DNA from: Rhodoplanes serenus
GTDB lineage: Bacteria > Pseudomonadota > Alphaproteobacteria > Rhizobiales > Xanthobacteraceae
Direction: 5' to 3'
Length of the DNA stretch: 52,733 nt
Assembly: GCA_945893145.1 (NCBI GenBank)
Contig: CAMDDZ010000036.1
Coordinates: forward strand, 1-52,733
Shown one piece after another: positions 16,496 to 29,010 of the stretch. Each line of letters opens with the position of its first letter. Position 1 is the stretch's first letter. The position numbers were made by a program, and so were the translations under genes. Below the pieces are notes generated by a model that did no database searches, was not told where the DNA came from, and saw only the letters and a list, made by a program, of their open reading frames with translations.

Positions 16496-16520
16496 AAAAA
16501 ATAAGCTCCCCACGGGGAGC
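16496..16520 (-). terminator. Intrinsic terminator after the ferredoxin gene
   Basis: Read on the minus strand, a GC-rich hairpin (gctccc / gggagc around a cgtg loop, 16505-16520) is followed by ttattttttcc, a classic U-tract. It lies about 130 bp downstream of the ferredoxin stop and upstream of carD, isolating the two. Confidence 0.75.
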
Positions 16521-16649
16521 CGCTCCGGTGCCTGTCCATGTGACGACTCTATAACACATTTTCCGCAAAAATCAAAGCCTTACGGCGCTGCGGAACGCCC
16601 AATCACGGCTTTCTGCAAGCTAATTTGTTAAAATTGGTTAAGAGCGGGA

Positions 16650-16985
16650 CTAGTCGCCGCTGCCGGGCTCCGGGTCGAACAGCTTGCCCTTGTCGGGCTT
16701 GCCCTCCCACTCCTTGGCGTCGGCGGGGGGCTCCTTTTTGACCGTGATATTTGGCCAGGTCTTGGCGTACTCGGCGTTGACTTCGAGCCACTTCTCCAGC
16801 CCCGGCTCGGTATCAGGCTTGATCGCGTCGACCGGACATTCAGGCTCGCAGACGCCGCAATCGATGCACTCATCCGGATGGATGACCAGCATGTTGGCGC
16901 CCTCGTAGAAGCAGTCCACCGGACACACCTCCACGCAATCCATGAACTTACACTTGATGCAATTGTCGTTGACGATGTAGGTCAT
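16650..16985 (-). CDS. fdxA: 7Fe ferredoxin (FdxA type)
   Basis: The 111-residue ferredoxin begins [20 protein letters not shown], giving the 3Fe-4S ligands Cys-x7-Cys...Cys, and the second motif [12 protein letters not shown] binds 4Fe-4S and completes the first cluster. The C-terminal half ([17 protein letters not shown]) is the extension of Azotobacter-type FdI proteins. It carries single electrons in the cytosol. GGAG lies 7 nt before the ATG at 16985. It follows the S4 gene by 83 bp on the same strand and has its own terminator. Proteins of this type are common and essential in alphaproteobacteria; redox partners are not indicated by the context. Confidence 0.92.
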   Translation of the reverse strand: MTYIVNDNCIKCKFMDCVEVCPVDCFYEGANMLVIHPDECIDCGVCEPECPVDAIKPDTEPGLEKWLEVNAEYAKTWPNITVKKEPPADAKEWEGKPDKGKLFDPEPGSGD

Positions 16986-17068
16986 TCTGCGCTCCGGACA
17001 GCGCTGCGTAACGCATGAAAGCGGCCTTCGCAAGCGCAGGCGGGGCAAGGAATTGCTCGCACTCGCTC

Positions 17069-17446
17069 CTACAATTCGTCATCGCGGTGCAGCCTGTCGA
17101 TAGCTCGGCGATCGCGCTTGGTCGGGCGGCCCGTCCCCGGCTCGCGGGGTGCGGGCGACAGCTCCGGCGGCGTGGGTTCCTGGGTGGGCGGCGACAGATC
17201 CTCGTAAAGCCCCAGCGTCTCGCTCGCCGAGCTGCGCCGCTCGGCAAAGCCCGCAACTTTCAACACCCGCACCCGGCGATCGAGCGCGATGGTGATGACA
17301 TCGCCCGGCTTGACCGGCCGGCTTGCCGCGTCGATGCGCGCGCCGTTGAGCCGCACATGCCCTGATCCCGCAAGCTCAGCCGCCGCGGCGCGCGTACGCA
17401 CCACGCGCGCATGCCACAGCCACTTGTCTATGCGCTGGCGGTCCAA
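17069..17446 (-). CDS. S4-domain RNA-binding protein (Hsp15/HslR-like)
   Basis: The 125-residue product starts [20 protein letters not shown] and continues [18 protein letters not shown], the S4 RNA-binding fold of Hsp15-type proteins, then [19 protein letters not shown]. Hsp15 rescues stalled 50S subunits carrying peptidyl-tRNA; the same role is inferred. The basic, Pro-rich C-terminus ([20 protein letters not shown]) may be disordered. No ATG exists near the N-terminus: the only plausible start is the TTG at 17446, 16 bp after the helicase stop, without an obvious ribosome site, so translation is probably coupled to the helicase. Confidence 0.82.
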   Translation of the reverse strand: MDRQRIDKWLWHARVVRTRAAAAELAGSGHVRLNGARIDAASRPVKPGDVITIALDRRVRVLKVAGFAERRSSASETLGLYEDLSPPTQEPTPPELSPAPREPGTGRPTKRDRRAIDRLHRDDEL

Positions 17447-17462
17447 TATCGAGCGCGGCGGC

Positions 17463-20768
<3,306 letters not shown>

Positions 20769-21127
20769 CGTGGTCCTGGCTGGGGGGCGCCCATCAGCAG
20801 CGGGCAAGCCTTTGTGTATCACAATGCGCCACAACACGGTTGCGTTTGTGGCTTCGGTTTAACGTTGCGAACGACTCCCGAACGAACCGGGCCCGAATCG
20901 GTGACTCCGGGTGTGTGGCCGTTCGTTCCCTGCGACATGTGGCGCTGGGGACAGAGCACCACCACAAGATGGGGTGTTGAGGCCGGATTCGCAGGCGTGT
21001 TTCACGTCACAATCCGTTAACGCCACCGGCTGAGCGTGCCGGCACCCGAGTCAACTGCCTGAGCGGCGAATATCCGGTGACAAGCTGTGGACAACCCGAT
21101 CGGCAGACCGTGCTGCCGCAGCCGCCA
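20769..21127. other. Intergenic region upstream of the helicase gene
   Basis: This stretch lies between two minus-strand genes. It holds an 8-bp inverted repeat (gaacgaac near 20880, gttcgttc near 20923), too short to interpret, and no supported gene. The promoter of the helicase gene should be here, but no clear sigma-70 hexamer pair was found. Confidence 0.35.
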
Positions 21128-22000
21128 CTACATCCTTGGTCCCACCGCAGCCGCACGCGGCTGCCCGACTGAGACGAACTGGGTGGCTTGCAGCACGCCG
21201 GTGCCGACGGGCGTCGGAACCGAGACGCGGAACGGCACCAGCACACGTGTGGCCGCGATCGGCGCAAGCCAAACCTCCGTGTCGCGTTGCTCGATGAGAT
21301 ATTTGACCGCCGTGCGGCTCGGCACATGGCCGGCGATCGGATTGAAATAGACGGCGCACACCACCGCGGGGCCTTCGTAACCCTTGTCGGCTTTCACGTG
21401 CTCCATGCGCTTGTAGACGAGCTTCAGGTCGTAGCGCAGGCGGCCATCGAACACCGAAATGACGCGCTGGCATGCCTCCGGCCGAACCGGATCGCCGGTG
21501 CCGGGAACACGGATCAGCGACGCAGTCATCGGATCGCTGACGCCGCGCCGATGGGCGTCGCTCAGTGGAATGCGCTCGGGATCGGGATTGAGCGGCGGCG
21601 AGACCACGAACTCCTTGACGGTGCCGCCGACGATCGAAATCCGGATTTCCTCGGTTTTCTTGTCGTCAATCACGCTGGCGGCGAAGCTCGCCGGCACCGG
21701 TAGGCCGCTGACCATGAGACCCCGGGCGGCGCCAGTTCCCCGACCACTCGCGAACATCCGCAGCAGGCCAGAGGTTGCGCCACTCGCTGCGGCGGTGAAC
21801 TGATCCTCGGCGATGTCGATGACCCAGGAGCCCTTGCCGATGGTCAGACCGCCGAGCGTGACGGTGTAACGGGCGTCGAGCCGGCCTTGGGCTTGCGCGG
21901 GCGATGCAGCCGCAAGCACCGCGGCGGCGGCCAACCCAGTCACCGCGCGGACCATAGCCAAGGACACGACTTTCAACTCCGAATGCGTTTCGTTGAGCAT
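21128..22000 (-). CDS. DUF3108 domain-containing secreted protein
   Basis: The 290-residue protein has a signal peptide (VTGLAAAAVLAAASPAQAQ) and then the DUF3108 pattern: RYTVTLGGLTIGKGSWVID, a SGLLRMFASGRG block, VSDPMTASL, CQRVISVFDGRLRYDLKL and VVCAVYFNPIAGH. DUF3108 proteins are predicted periplasmic or outer-membrane-associated beta proteins with no known biochemical role. Met1 (22000) and Met16 (21955) are both possible starts; neither has a good ribosome site, and the second gives a more compact signal peptide. It is divergent from rpmB, a conserved arrangement in this group as far as I recall. Confidence 0.8.
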   Translation of the reverse strand: MLNETHSELKVVSLAMVRAVTGLAAAAVLAAASPAQAQGRLDARYTVTLGGLTIGKGSWVIDIAEDQFTAAASGATSGLLRMFASGRGTGAARGLMVSGLPVPASFAASVIDDKKTEEIRISIVGGTVKEFVVSPPLNPDPERIPLSDAHRRGVSDPMTASLIRVPGTGDPVRPEACQRVISVFDGRLRYDLKLVYKRMEHVKADKGYEGPAVVCAVYFNPIAGHVPSRTAVKYLIEQRDTEVWLAPIAATRVLVPFRVSVPTPVGTGVLQATQFVSVGQPRAAAVGPRM

Positions 22001-22122
22001 TTGCCGCGGCCGTTAGGGCACGATCAAGGCGTTCCGGCCTGATTTCCGGGTTATCCCCGATGTCGAGCCGGAATAAGTCGATTATATGGTTGATGCGGTC
22101 TTCGGCGCCTGCGGGGCTCGCC

Positions 22123-22151
22123 TTGACGCTCTTTTGCCTCGTCTCTATACG
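22123..22151 (+). promoter_or_regulatory. Putative sigma-70 promoter of rpmB
   Basis: TTGACG (22123-22128) and TATACG (22146-22151) are separated by exactly 17 nt and lie about 65 bp upstream of the rpmB start. This is a near-consensus vegetative promoter, as expected for a ribosomal protein gene. Confidence 0.65.
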
Positions 22152-22217
22152 TCCGCCATCATTGAGCATCGCAACGGGCGCCCAGAAGGCTGCCCATGCC
22201 GTATTCGGAGTTCTGTT

Positions 22218-22502
22218 ATGTCACGCACCTGCGAGCTGACCGGTAAGAGCCCATTGTCCGGCCACCGGGTGAGCCACTCGAACCGCAAGACCAACCGCCG
22301 GTTCCTGCCCAACCTTTTGAACGTGACGCTAATTTCCGACGCGCTCGGCCGCTCGTTCAAGCTTCGCATCTCCGCCAATGCACTCAAGACCGTCGATCAT
22401 CGCGGCGGGTTCGATGCGTTCCTGATGAAGGCCAAGGACGACGAGCTTTCGCCCAAGGTGCGCAATCTCAAGCACGAGATCAAAAAGAAGCAAGCGAGCT
22501 GA
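22218..22502 (+). CDS. rpmB: 50S ribosomal protein L28
   Basis: The 94-residue protein starts [20 protein letters not shown] and continues with [12 protein letters not shown], the conserved L28 N-terminus; the C-terminal [14 protein letters not shown] is the alphaproteobacterial extension. GGAG lies 7 nt before the ATG at 22218. L28 belongs to the large subunit near the L1 stalk and exit site. It is a single-gene unit with its own promoter (22123) and terminator (22552). The zinc-type Cys pairs are absent, with only one N-terminal Cys, so this is the zinc-independent form. Confidence 0.97.
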   Translation: MSRTCELTGKSPLSGHRVSHSNRKTNRRFLPNLLNVTLISDALGRSFKLRISANALKTVDHRGGFDAFLMKAKDDELSPKVRNLKHEIKKKQAS

Positions 22503-22551
22503 GGTTTGTTTTGGGCGAGCGAAGCCCGGAACCCAGCACAGTTCATTCGAG

Positions 22552-22577
22552 AAACGCGGCCTCCGGGCCGCGTTTTG
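22552..22577 (+). terminator. Intrinsic terminator of rpmB
   Basis: A perfect 10-bp stem aaacgcggcc / ggccgcgttt with loop tccg is followed by a short T run. It lies 50 bp after the rpmB stop codon. Confidence 0.8.
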
Positions 22578-22649
22578 CGTTTCACCGCGTGAGCCGGCCA
22601 GGTACCATTTCCCATCCTCCGCATTTCTGCACCAAGTCAGGAAGGCAAA

Positions 22650-23927
22650 ATGGCACCTCGGGTCGTCATTGTCGGAGCCGGATTCGGCGGCTTATGGGCA
22701 GCGAAGACGCTCGCCAACGGCCCTGTCGAGGTTGTCGTCATCGATCGCCAGAACTATCACCTGTTCCAACCGCTGCTTTATCAGGTCGCGACAGCCGGGC
22801 TGTCCCCCGCTGACATTGCCGCGCCGATCCGCAGCATCGTTGGCACCCACCGCAACATCACCGTCATGCTCGGCACTGTCGATGGCGTCGATGTCGCGGC
22901 GCGCGAGGTCCTGACCGAGCGTGGCCGGCGCGTGCCCTACGACACTCTCGTACTCGCGACCGGCGCTCGCCACGCTTATTTCGGCCATGACGATTGGGAG
23001 CTTTTTGCACCAGGCCTCAAACTCATTGAGGACGCGACTGAGATCCGGCGCCGCATCCTGCTCGCCTTCGAACAAGCAGAGAATGAGACGGACGCCGCCG
23101 AGCGACAGCGCCTCATGAATCTTGTGATCGTGGGTGGCGGTCCAACCGGGGTCGAACTCGCCGGAGCCATCGCAGAGTTGGCGCGTCGCGCGCTGGCGAA
23201 GGATTTCCGCAATATCGATCCGCGTGCTGCGCGCATCATCTTGATTGAGGCTGGACCGCGCCTGTTGTCGACAATGCCCGCGGACCTTTCAGACGATGCC
23301 CGACAACGACTCGAACGGCTCGGGGTCGAGGTTCGCTTGAATGCGCCAGTGACTGCGGTGGACGCAACCGGAGTGACGATCGGCACAGCACGAATTGAGG
23401 CGCGCAGCGTGATCTGGGCGGCCGGCGTTGCAGCCTCGCCAGCAGGGCAGTGGATCGGAGCCGAATGCGACCGCGTTGGCCGGATCAAGGTCAATCCCAA
23501 TCTGTCCGTGCCCAGCCATCCCGAAATCTTTGCGATTGGCGACACGTCGCTCGCGCTTGATGCCGCCAACAAGCCGCTACCTGGGGTGGCTCCAGTGGCC
23601 AAGCAGCAGGGGACCTATGTGGGCAAACTGATCAAGGCCCGTCTACGCGGCGAAGAGCAGTTGGCACCGTTTCGCTACCGCGACTACGGCAATCTTGCCA
23701 CCATTGGACGCAAGGCCGCGGTCGCCGACTTCGGCTGGATTCATCTGCGCGGTTTCATCGCGTGGATGATCTGGAGCTTCGCTCACATCTACTTCTTGAT
23801 CGGCCTGCGCAACCGTTTGATGGTCGCGCTCCATTGGCTATGGGCGTACTTCACATTTCAGCGTGGCGCGCGCCTGATCACAGGATCGCGGCACGAAGTC
23901 GATGGCCCATCGCCTCCGGCCAAGTGA
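22650..23927 (+). CDS. ndh: Type II NADH dehydrogenase (NDH-2)
   Basis: The 425-residue flavoprotein has two Rossmann motifs: FAD site VVIVGAGFGGLWAAK at residue 4 and NAD(P)H site LVIVGGGPTGVELAGAIAEL near residue 152. It also has the NDH-2 quinone-site motif AxGxxxxVxxVAKQQG, seen as LPGVAPVAKQQGTYVG, and the FAIGD block with Asp for FAD. The C-terminal amphipathic region (GFIAWMIWSFAHIYFLIGLRN, split by Gly) anchors it to the inner face of the membrane. It passes electrons from NADH to quinone without pumping protons. AGGAAGG precedes the ATG. It stands alone between rpmB and a convergent esterase-like gene. Confidence 0.93.
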   Translation: MAPRVVIVGAGFGGLWAAKTLANGPVEVVVIDRQNYHLFQPLLYQVATAGLSPADIAAPIRSIVGTHRNITVMLGTVDGVDVAAREVLTERGRRVPYDTLVLATGARHAYFGHDDWELFAPGLKLIEDATEIRRRILLAFEQAENETDAAERQRLMNLVIVGGGPTGVELAGAIAELARRALAKDFRNIDPRAARIILIEAGPRLLSTMPADLSDDARQRLERLGVEVRLNAPVTAVDATGVTIGTARIEARSVIWAAGVAASPAGQWIGAECDRVGRIKVNPNLSVPSHPEIFAIGDTSLALDAANKPLPGVAPVAKQQGTYVGKLIKARLRGEEQLAPFRYRDYGNLATIGRKAAVADFGWIHLRGFIAWMIWSFAHIYFLIGLRNRLMVALHWLWAYFTFQRGARLITGSRHEVDGPSPPAK

Positions 23928-23968
23928 TCGAATCCAAGTGATCGAAAAAAGCCGGCCACCACACCAAG

Positions 23969-25000
23969 TCATTCCCCCGCCCACGTGAACTGCAGCAGCA
24001 CCGTGCGCTGGATGGGCGAAAAATTGTCGTCGGAGATCAGCGTCAGCACGAGTGTGCCGTCGGCCTCGCGGTGAGTCGAAATGCCTTCCATGTTGTCGAT
24101 CTGGTAGGCCATGTCGGCAAAGATCAGCTCTTCGCCGTCCAGTACCGCGCCAGCCTTCACCGTGGTGAGCGGAACCCGGCGAATGCGCATGGCGACACCG
24201 CGCAGCCACGAGAACCGCCGTTCCAGCAGTAGCAGATCGCCGCGCGGCGTAACGGTGCAGTCGCTGATGTCGAAATCGGCGATGCGCTTGACAGTGAATG
24301 TGCCGCCGGTCGCGCCGATCAGAAAGCCAAGGATGTTGCCGGCACCGTCAAGTCCACGCTCCGAAATGGCGATCAGCGTGCCGGCGAGCGGCTGCCCTTT
24401 GGCCGGCATGGCGAGGCATTCGAGCCCCTTGTTGTTCGGCAGCGCCTTCACTCCTGGCGGCACGGGGATCGGCTGGCCGCGCGCCAGCAAGCCATCCTTG
24501 GTGAGATCGAAGCGCACGATCTCGTTGACCCGCTCGAAGCCGACATAGACGGTGCTGCCGTCTTCGGCGAGCGACTCCGAGTCGTACCAGCCGCGCTTAT
24601 TCAGCGGCCGCCCGTCGGCACCGAGCATCGGGGCCAGCTCGGCGTCGGTGAGCGCGACCGGACGCCCGTCGCGATAGACAAGACGCGCGCGCAGCCAGTG
24701 CCCCCGGTCGGTCAACGCCAGAAAGCGCTCGCCATCCGGTGTCATGCGCAGCGCCGAGATGCCGCCGAAATCCCGGTTCGGCGAAGTCAGCACCAGCCCG
24801 CCGCGAAACCGCAATGCGCCAAATTGCGGGAGCGTGGGGTCGCGCGGATCGAACGCGTCGATCGTCTGCGCGCGGATTTCGATCTTCTGGACCGTGACGG
24901 CTGCGACCCGCGACTGGGCGTGCACCGCAAACGCCACGGCAAGCGCAAGCAATGCCGCCGGGGCGGCCCAGATTCTGAGCAGGCTCGTTCGCAAGGCCAA
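23969..25000 (-). CDS. Esterase-like activity of phytase family protein
   Basis: The 343-residue exported protein has a signal peptide (IWAAPAALLALAVAFAVHAQ) and then blocks typical of the phytase-like esterase family (PF13449): FGALRFRGGLVLTSPNRDFGGISALRM, split by turns, DGERFLALTDRGHWLRA, SLAEDGSTVYVGFERVNEI and NKGLECLAMP. The fold is expected to be a beta propeller in the periplasm. Substrate and catalytic residues are not established for the family. The start codon is TTG at 25000 with GGGGGA directly upstream; a second in-frame TTG is two codons later. It is on the same strand as cobT but separated from it by a 73-bp palindromic repeat. Confidence 0.8.
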   Translation of the reverse strand: MALRTSLLRIWAAPAALLALAVAFAVHAQSRVAAVTVQKIEIRAQTIDAFDPRDPTLPQFGALRFRGGLVLTSPNRDFGGISALRMTPDGERFLALTDRGHWLRARLVYRDGRPVALTDAELAPMLGADGRPLNKRGWYDSESLAEDGSTVYVGFERVNEIVRFDLTKDGLLARGQPIPVPPGVKALPNNKGLECLAMPAKGQPLAGTLIAISERGLDGAGNILGFLIGATGGTFTVKRIADFDISDCTVTPRGDLLLLERRFSWLRGVAMRIRRVPLTTVKAGAVLDGEELIFADMAYQIDNMEGISTHREADGTLVLTLISDDNFSPIQRTVLLQFTWAGE

Positions 25001-25031
25001 TCCCCCATCGGGAGAGCCCGATGATCTACTG

Positions 25032-25104
25032 GAGCATGATCCCGAAAAAGCCTGCCCCGGACTTGATCCGGGGTGGATACCGGTTTTCGGAAAAGATCCT
25101 GCTC
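25032..25104. repeat. 73-bp palindromic repeat, copy 1
   Basis: The unit begins gagcatgatcccgaaaa and ends ttttcggaaaagatcctgctc. Its ends are inverted copies with a 4-nt bulge, and an inner ccccgga...tccgggg stem is present. It differs from the copy at 32496-32568 at 4 of 73 positions. It ends 5 bp from the cobT stop codon. Confidence 0.85.
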
Positions 25105-25109
25105 AAAAG

Positions 25110-27020
25110 CTAATGCAGCTTACGTGCGGATCGCGCTGCCGGCCGCCCACCCGCCCGGCGCGGTTCTTCCTGGGCGTTTTCCTCGAACAGCTCGGCGAGC
25201 TTCTCGGTCATTGCGCCGCCGAGCTCCTCGGCATCGACGATGGTGACGGCGCGGCGATAATAGCGCGTGACATCGTGACCGATGCCGATGGCGATCAGTT
25301 CCACCGGCGAGCGCGTCTCGATCTCTTCGATGACCCAGCGCAGGTGGCGTTCGAGATAATTGCCGGGATTGACCGAAAGCGTGGAATCATCGACCGGCGC
25401 ACCGTCTGAAATCATCATCAGTATCTTGCGCTGTTCGGTCCGCGCCAACAGGCGCTTGTGCGCCCAGTCGAGCGCCTCGCCGTCGATGTTCTCTTTCAGC
25501 AGGCCCTCGCGCATCATCAGGCCGAGATTCTTGCGCGCGCGCCGCCAGGGCGCGTCGGCCGACTTGTAGATGATGTGGCGCAGGTCGTTGAGGCGGCCCG
25601 GATTGGCGCTCTTGCCGGCGGCGAGCCACGATTCGCGCGACGACCCGCCCTTCCAGGCGCGCGTGGTGAAACCGAGAATCTCAACCTTGACGCCGCAGCG
25701 CTCGAGCGTGCGCGCCAGAATGTCGGCGCAGGTCGCCGCGACCGTGATCGGACGGCCGCGCATCGAACCGGAATTGTCGATCAGCAACGTCACCACGGTG
25801 TCGCGGAAGTTGGTTTCCTTTTCGCGCTTGAACGACAGCGCGTGCAACGGATCGATGATGATACGGGGCAGCCGCGCGGAATCGAGCAGGCCTTCCTCGA
25901 TATCGAACTCCCAGGCGCGGTTTTGCTGCGCCAGCAACCGGCGCTGCAAGCGGTTGGCCAAGCGGGCGACCACGCCCTGAAGATGCGAGAGCTGCTTGTC
26001 GAGATAGCCGCGTAGCCGCTCCAATTCTTCCGGCTCGCAAAGGTCTTCGGCCGGCACCGTCTCGTCGAACCGCAACGTGAACGGCCGGTAGTCGGGGCCG
26101 CGTGGCTCGTTCTGACGATTGCGCGGCCGCCACGGCTCGGCGGCGGTTTCGGATTCGCCCATCTCGGAGTCGTCTGCCATGTCGGCGGCGGGCGCATCGA
26201 CCGCTTCTTCGGACGCATCGGCAGCATCGGCGGAGGCTTCGGCCTCCTCCATGCTCATTTTTTCCATGTCTTCCGAGTCGGCGGCATCGCCCTTCTCGCC
26301 GGTCTCGTCCTGCTTGCGATCCTGATCGCCCTCCTCGCCTTCTTCCTCTTCATCCGAAGACGAGCGGTCCTCGCCCATGTCGAGCGATTCCAGGAGATCG
26401 TGAACGACATCGCCGAACTTGCGCTGGTCCTCCAGCACGCGTCCGAGCTTGTCGAGGCCGCGGCCGGCGCGTTCCTCGATGAACGGCCGCCACAGATCGA
26501 CGATCTTCTTCGCCGCCGGCGGCGGCGCCTGACCGGTCAGCCGCTCGCGCACCATGAGCGCAACAGCGTCTTCGATCGGCGCGTCGGCGCGATCGGTGAT
26601 TTCGTCGAACTTGCCGCGGTGAAATTTGTCGTCGATCATGGCGGTCAGGTTGTGCGCCACGCCTTCCATGCGGCGCGAGCCGATCGCCTCGACACGCGCC
26701 TGCTCGACCGCTTCGAACACCGCGCGCGCCTGCTGGCCGCCGGGAACCAGACGCCGGTGCACATCGGGATCGTGGCAGGCGAGCTTGAGCGCAATCGAGT
26801 CGGCATGGCCGCGCACGATCGCGGCCTCCTGACGTGTGAGCTTGCGTGCCGGCTCGGGCAAGCGAACCTTGCCGCCGACCAGCCCCGGCCGTTCGGCCGC
26901 GTAAGACACTTCAAGATCGCCCTTGCGAGCAATGGCGCGCAGGCAGCCCGTGACCGAGCGTTTGAACGGCTCGGTCGGGGATTCTTTCGTAGGTGTCTTT
27001 GGCTTGATGTTGGAGGACAT
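25110..27020 (-). CDS. cobT: Aerobic cobaltochelatase subunit CobT
   Basis: The 636-residue subunit works with CobS (AAA+ ATPase) and CobN (cobalt-inserting, not in this window) to insert Co2+ into hydrogenobyrinate a,c-diamide in the aerobic vitamin B12 pathway. Visible parts: an N-terminal all-helical region with [18 protein letters not shown]; a strongly acidic spacer at about 220-300 rich in Asp, Glu and Ser; the CobT signature [20 protein letters not shown]; and a C-terminal von Willebrand A domain with MIDAS motif [11 protein letters not shown]. Length is normal. The start at 27020 lacks a clear ribosome site. It lies 48 bp downstream of cobS on the same strand, with a small hairpin between. 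Confidence 0.95.
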   Translation of the reverse strand: MSSNIKPKTPTKESPTEPFKRSVTGCLRAIARKGDLEVSYAAERPGLVGGKVRLPEPARKLTRQEAAIVRGHADSIALKLACHDPDVHRRLVPGGQQARAVFEAVEQARVEAIGSRRMEGVAHNLTAMIDDKFHRGKFDEITDRADAPIEDAVALMVRERLTGQAPPPAAKKIVDLWRPFIEERAGRGLDKLGRVLEDQRKFGDVVHDLLESLDMGEDRSSSDEEEEGEEGDQDRKQDETGEKGDAADSEDMEKMSMEEAEASADAADASEEAVDAPAADMADDSEMGESETAAEPWRPRNRQNEPRGPDYRPFTLRFDETVPAEDLCEPEELERLRGYLDKQLSHLQGVVARLANRLQRRLLAQQNRAWEFDIEEGLLDSARLPRIIIDPLHALSFKREKETNFRDTVVTLLIDNSGSMRGRPITVAATCADILARTLERCGVKVEILGFTTRAWKGGSSRESWLAAGKSANPGRLNDLRHIIYKSADAPWRRARKNLGLMMREGLLKENIDGEALDWAHKRLLARTEQRKILMMISDGAPVDDSTLSVNPGNYLERHLRWVIEEIETRSPVELIAIGIGHDVTRYYRRAVTIVDAEELGGAMTEKLAELFEENAQEEPRRAGGRPAARSARKLH

Positions 27021-27032
27021 GTCTATTTCTGT

Positions 27033-27060
27033 GTCATTCCGGCGCTCGCGCGCCGGAATC
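27033..27060. repeat. Small palindrome between cobS and cobT
   Basis: attccggcg and cgccggaat (27036-27044 and 27051-27059) form a perfect 9-bp stem around ctcgcg. It begins gtcattccgg, the same end as the longer repeat at 28894-28998, so it is probably a minimal member of that family. It could attenuate cobT expression or protect the cobS message. Confidence 0.6.
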
Positions 27061-27068
27061 GCAGAACC

Positions 27069-28055
27069 TTAAGTCAGCGCAACATTCACCGAAGACTCCG
27101 GTAACTCGTGGCCAAAGCAGCGCTGATAGAACTCCGCCACGATCGGCCGCTCCAACTCGTCGCACTTGTTCAGGAAGGTGAGCCGGAACGCGAAGCCCAC
27201 ATCCTTGAAGATGTCGGAATTCTCGGCCCAGATGATCACCGTGCGCGGGCTCATGACCGTCGATATGTCGCCGTTCATGAAGGCGTTACGCGTGAGATCG
27301 GCGACCCGGACCATCTTGTTGACGATGTCGCGGCCCTCGTCGGTGCGATAGTGCTTCGCCTTGGCGAGCACGATCTCGACCTCGTTGTCGTGCGGCAGGT
27401 AATTCAGCGTCGTCACGATCGACCAGCGGTCCATCTGCGCTTGGTTGATCTGCTGGGTGCCGTGATAGAGGCCCGAGGTGTCGCCCAACCCGATGGTGTT
27501 TGCGGTCGCGAACAAGCGAAACGCGGGATGCGGGCGGATCACCCGGCTCTGGTCGAGCAGCGTCAGGCGGCCCGACGATTCCAGCACGCGCTGGATCACG
27601 AACATCACGTCCGGCCGGCCGGCGTCGTATTCGTCGAAGCAGAGCGCCACGTTATTTTGATAGGCCCAGGGCAGGATGCCGTCGCGGAACTCGGTGATCT
27701 GCTTGCCATCCTTCAGCACGATCGCGTCCTTGCCGACGAGATCGATACGGCTGATGTGGCTGTCGAGATTGACGCGCACGCAGGGCCAATTCAGCCGCGC
27801 CGCCACCTGCTCGATGTGGGTCGATTTGCCGGTACCGTGATAGCCCGAGACGATGACGCGCCGGTTGTGAGCGAAGCCGGCCAGGATCGCGAGCGTGGTC
27901 GGGCGGTCGAAGCGATAGTCCGGATCGACGTCCGGCACATAGTCGTCGGCCTTGCTGTAGGCCGGAACTTCCAAATCGCTATCGATGCCAAACACCTGCC
28001 GGATCGACACCTTCATGTCCGGCATGCCGGTCGCACTCTGAGCTGCAGTCGCCAT
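27069..28055 (-). CDS. cobS: Aerobic cobaltochelatase subunit CobS
   Basis: The 328-residue AAA+ ATPase of cobaltochelatase. Walker A is [10 protein letters not shown] (about residue 72), Walker B is ALCFDEYD, and [12 protein letters not shown] fits sensor 1. The N-terminal [20 protein letters not shown] is the CobS signature. It forms hexameric rings that stack on CobT and drive cobalt insertion by CobN. The ATG at 28055 is preceded by GGAG with 5-nt spacing; the frame is open to 28595, but that part is not CobS-like and overlaps the divergent VOC gene. No cobalamin riboswitch was recognised upstream. First gene of the cobS-cobT unit. Confidence 0.96.
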   Translation of the reverse strand: MATAAQSATGMPDMKVSIRQVFGIDSDLEVPAYSKADDYVPDVDPDYRFDRPTTLAILAGFAHNRRVIVSGYHGTGKSTHIEQVAARLNWPCVRVNLDSHISRIDLVGKDAIVLKDGKQITEFRDGILPWAYQNNVALCFDEYDAGRPDVMFVIQRVLESSGRLTLLDQSRVIRPHPAFRLFATANTIGLGDTSGLYHGTQQINQAQMDRWSIVTTLNYLPHDNEVEIVLAKAKHYRTDEGRDIVNKMVRVADLTRNAFMNGDISTVMSPRTVIIWAENSDIFKDVGFAFRLTFLNKCDELERPIVAEFYQRCFGHELPESSVNVALT

Positions 28056-28268
28056 TGGTTCTCCGTGGCCCCGGAAACGGCGCGGGGCCGCATGTCTTGC
28101 CGGGCTTAAAGGGCGGATTTCTATCGCGAACCTAGCAGAGCCGATTGCACCGCGAAAGGCGCTTGGTGCATGGCTCGCATCTGGCGATTTGGGCCTGGAT
28201 TGTCGGGGAAACCGTGGGTGCCTATTCTGATGGCTCGCCGATGGCAAAGCGGCCGGCAGGAGGAACCC

Positions 28269-28886
28269 ATGGCAGACGCGCAGCTCAAGGACCGAACAGG
28301 CAATAAGGCCGAGAGCAAGGTCCGCTTCTACGGCGTGCACCACCTCGCGCTGAACACCGACGATATGAAGATGACCGCCGATTTCTACGTCAACGTGCTC
28401 GGCATGCCGCTGGTCCACGCCATGAAGGTCCCGCCGGGGCTCGGCACTGGCCCGGGCAACCGTGGCAATCCGCCGTTCGAGGAAGTCCGCCACTATTTCT
28501 TCGATATGGGCCGCGACGGCCTGCTGGCGTTCTTCGAAATGCCCAAGGGCGCCAAGCCGCGCGGCGACCGCAACGCGATCGGCGCCATGCAGCATGTCTC
28601 GTTCGCGGTGTCGCCGGCCAGCCAGAAGCGGATCTGCGCGCGGCTTGAGGCAGCCAAGGTGCCTTACGATGGACCGATGGAAATCCTGCCGGGCATCTTT
28701 TCGATCTATCTGTTCGATCCGAACGACATCCGGCTGGAGTTCTCCTGTCAGCCATCAAACGGCGAGGGCGAGCCCGAGATCGTTCCGCAGGTCACGCAGA
28801 CCAAGGACGAAGCGCTGCGGGAATTGAAAACGCTGACCGGCGACAAGGCCTGGCTCGACGGCGTGACGGCAGGACTGCGGGACTGA
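28269..28886 (+). CDS. VOC-family protein (glyoxalase/extradiol dioxygenase fold)
   Basis: The 205-residue protein has two VOC half-modules. Candidate metal ligands are His in [13 protein letters not shown] (about residue 24), His in [10 protein letters not shown] (about 118) and Glu in DIRLEFSCQ (about 160), consistent with a mononuclear metal site. GGCAGGAGGAA gives an excellent ribosome site before the ATG at 28269. The C-terminal 40 residues ([21 protein letters not shown]) are an added helix. It could be a ring-cleavage dioxygenase, a glyoxalase or a fosfomycin-type enzyme; closeness to a 3-hydroxybenzoate hydroxylase-like gene favours a catabolic role. Function not assigned. Confidence 0.8.
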   Translation: MADAQLKDRTGNKAESKVRFYGVHHLALNTDDMKMTADFYVNVLGMPLVHAMKVPPGLGTGPGNRGNPPFEEVRHYFFDMGRDGLLAFFEMPKGAKPRGDRNAIGAMQHVSFAVSPASQKRICARLEAAKVPYDGPMEILPGIFSIYLFDPNDIRLEFSCQPSNGEGEPEIVPQVTQTKDEALRELKTLTGDKAWLDGVTAGLRD

Positions 28887-28893
28887 TCTCGGT

Positions 28894-28998
28894 GTCATTC
28901 CGGGGCGCGAACGCAGTGAGCGAACCCGGAATCCAGACACAGGCTCCAAGTTTGCATCTGGATTCCGGACAACCGCGCTCCGCGCGGTTTCCGGAATG
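28894..28998. repeat. Palindromic intergenic repeat with gtcattccgg ends
   Basis: It begins gtcattccgg and ends ccggaatgac, with inner arms ggaatccaga / tctggattcc and an innermost ccgcgctccgcgcgg hairpin. It separates the VOC and hydroxylase genes and overlaps the first possible ATG (28996) of the latter, which argues for the ATG at 29011. Confidence 0.7.
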
Positions 28999-29010
28999 AC
29001 GGCGGAGAGG

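Noticed and set aside
20880..20930. 8-bp inverted repeat gaacgaac...gttcgttc as an operator
   Set aside because: Too short and too widely spaced (about 35 nt) to be distinguished from chance.
28056..28268. Possible cobalamin riboswitch upstream of cobS
   Set aside because: No B12-box-like sequence or expected stem arrangement could be recognised in either orientation.
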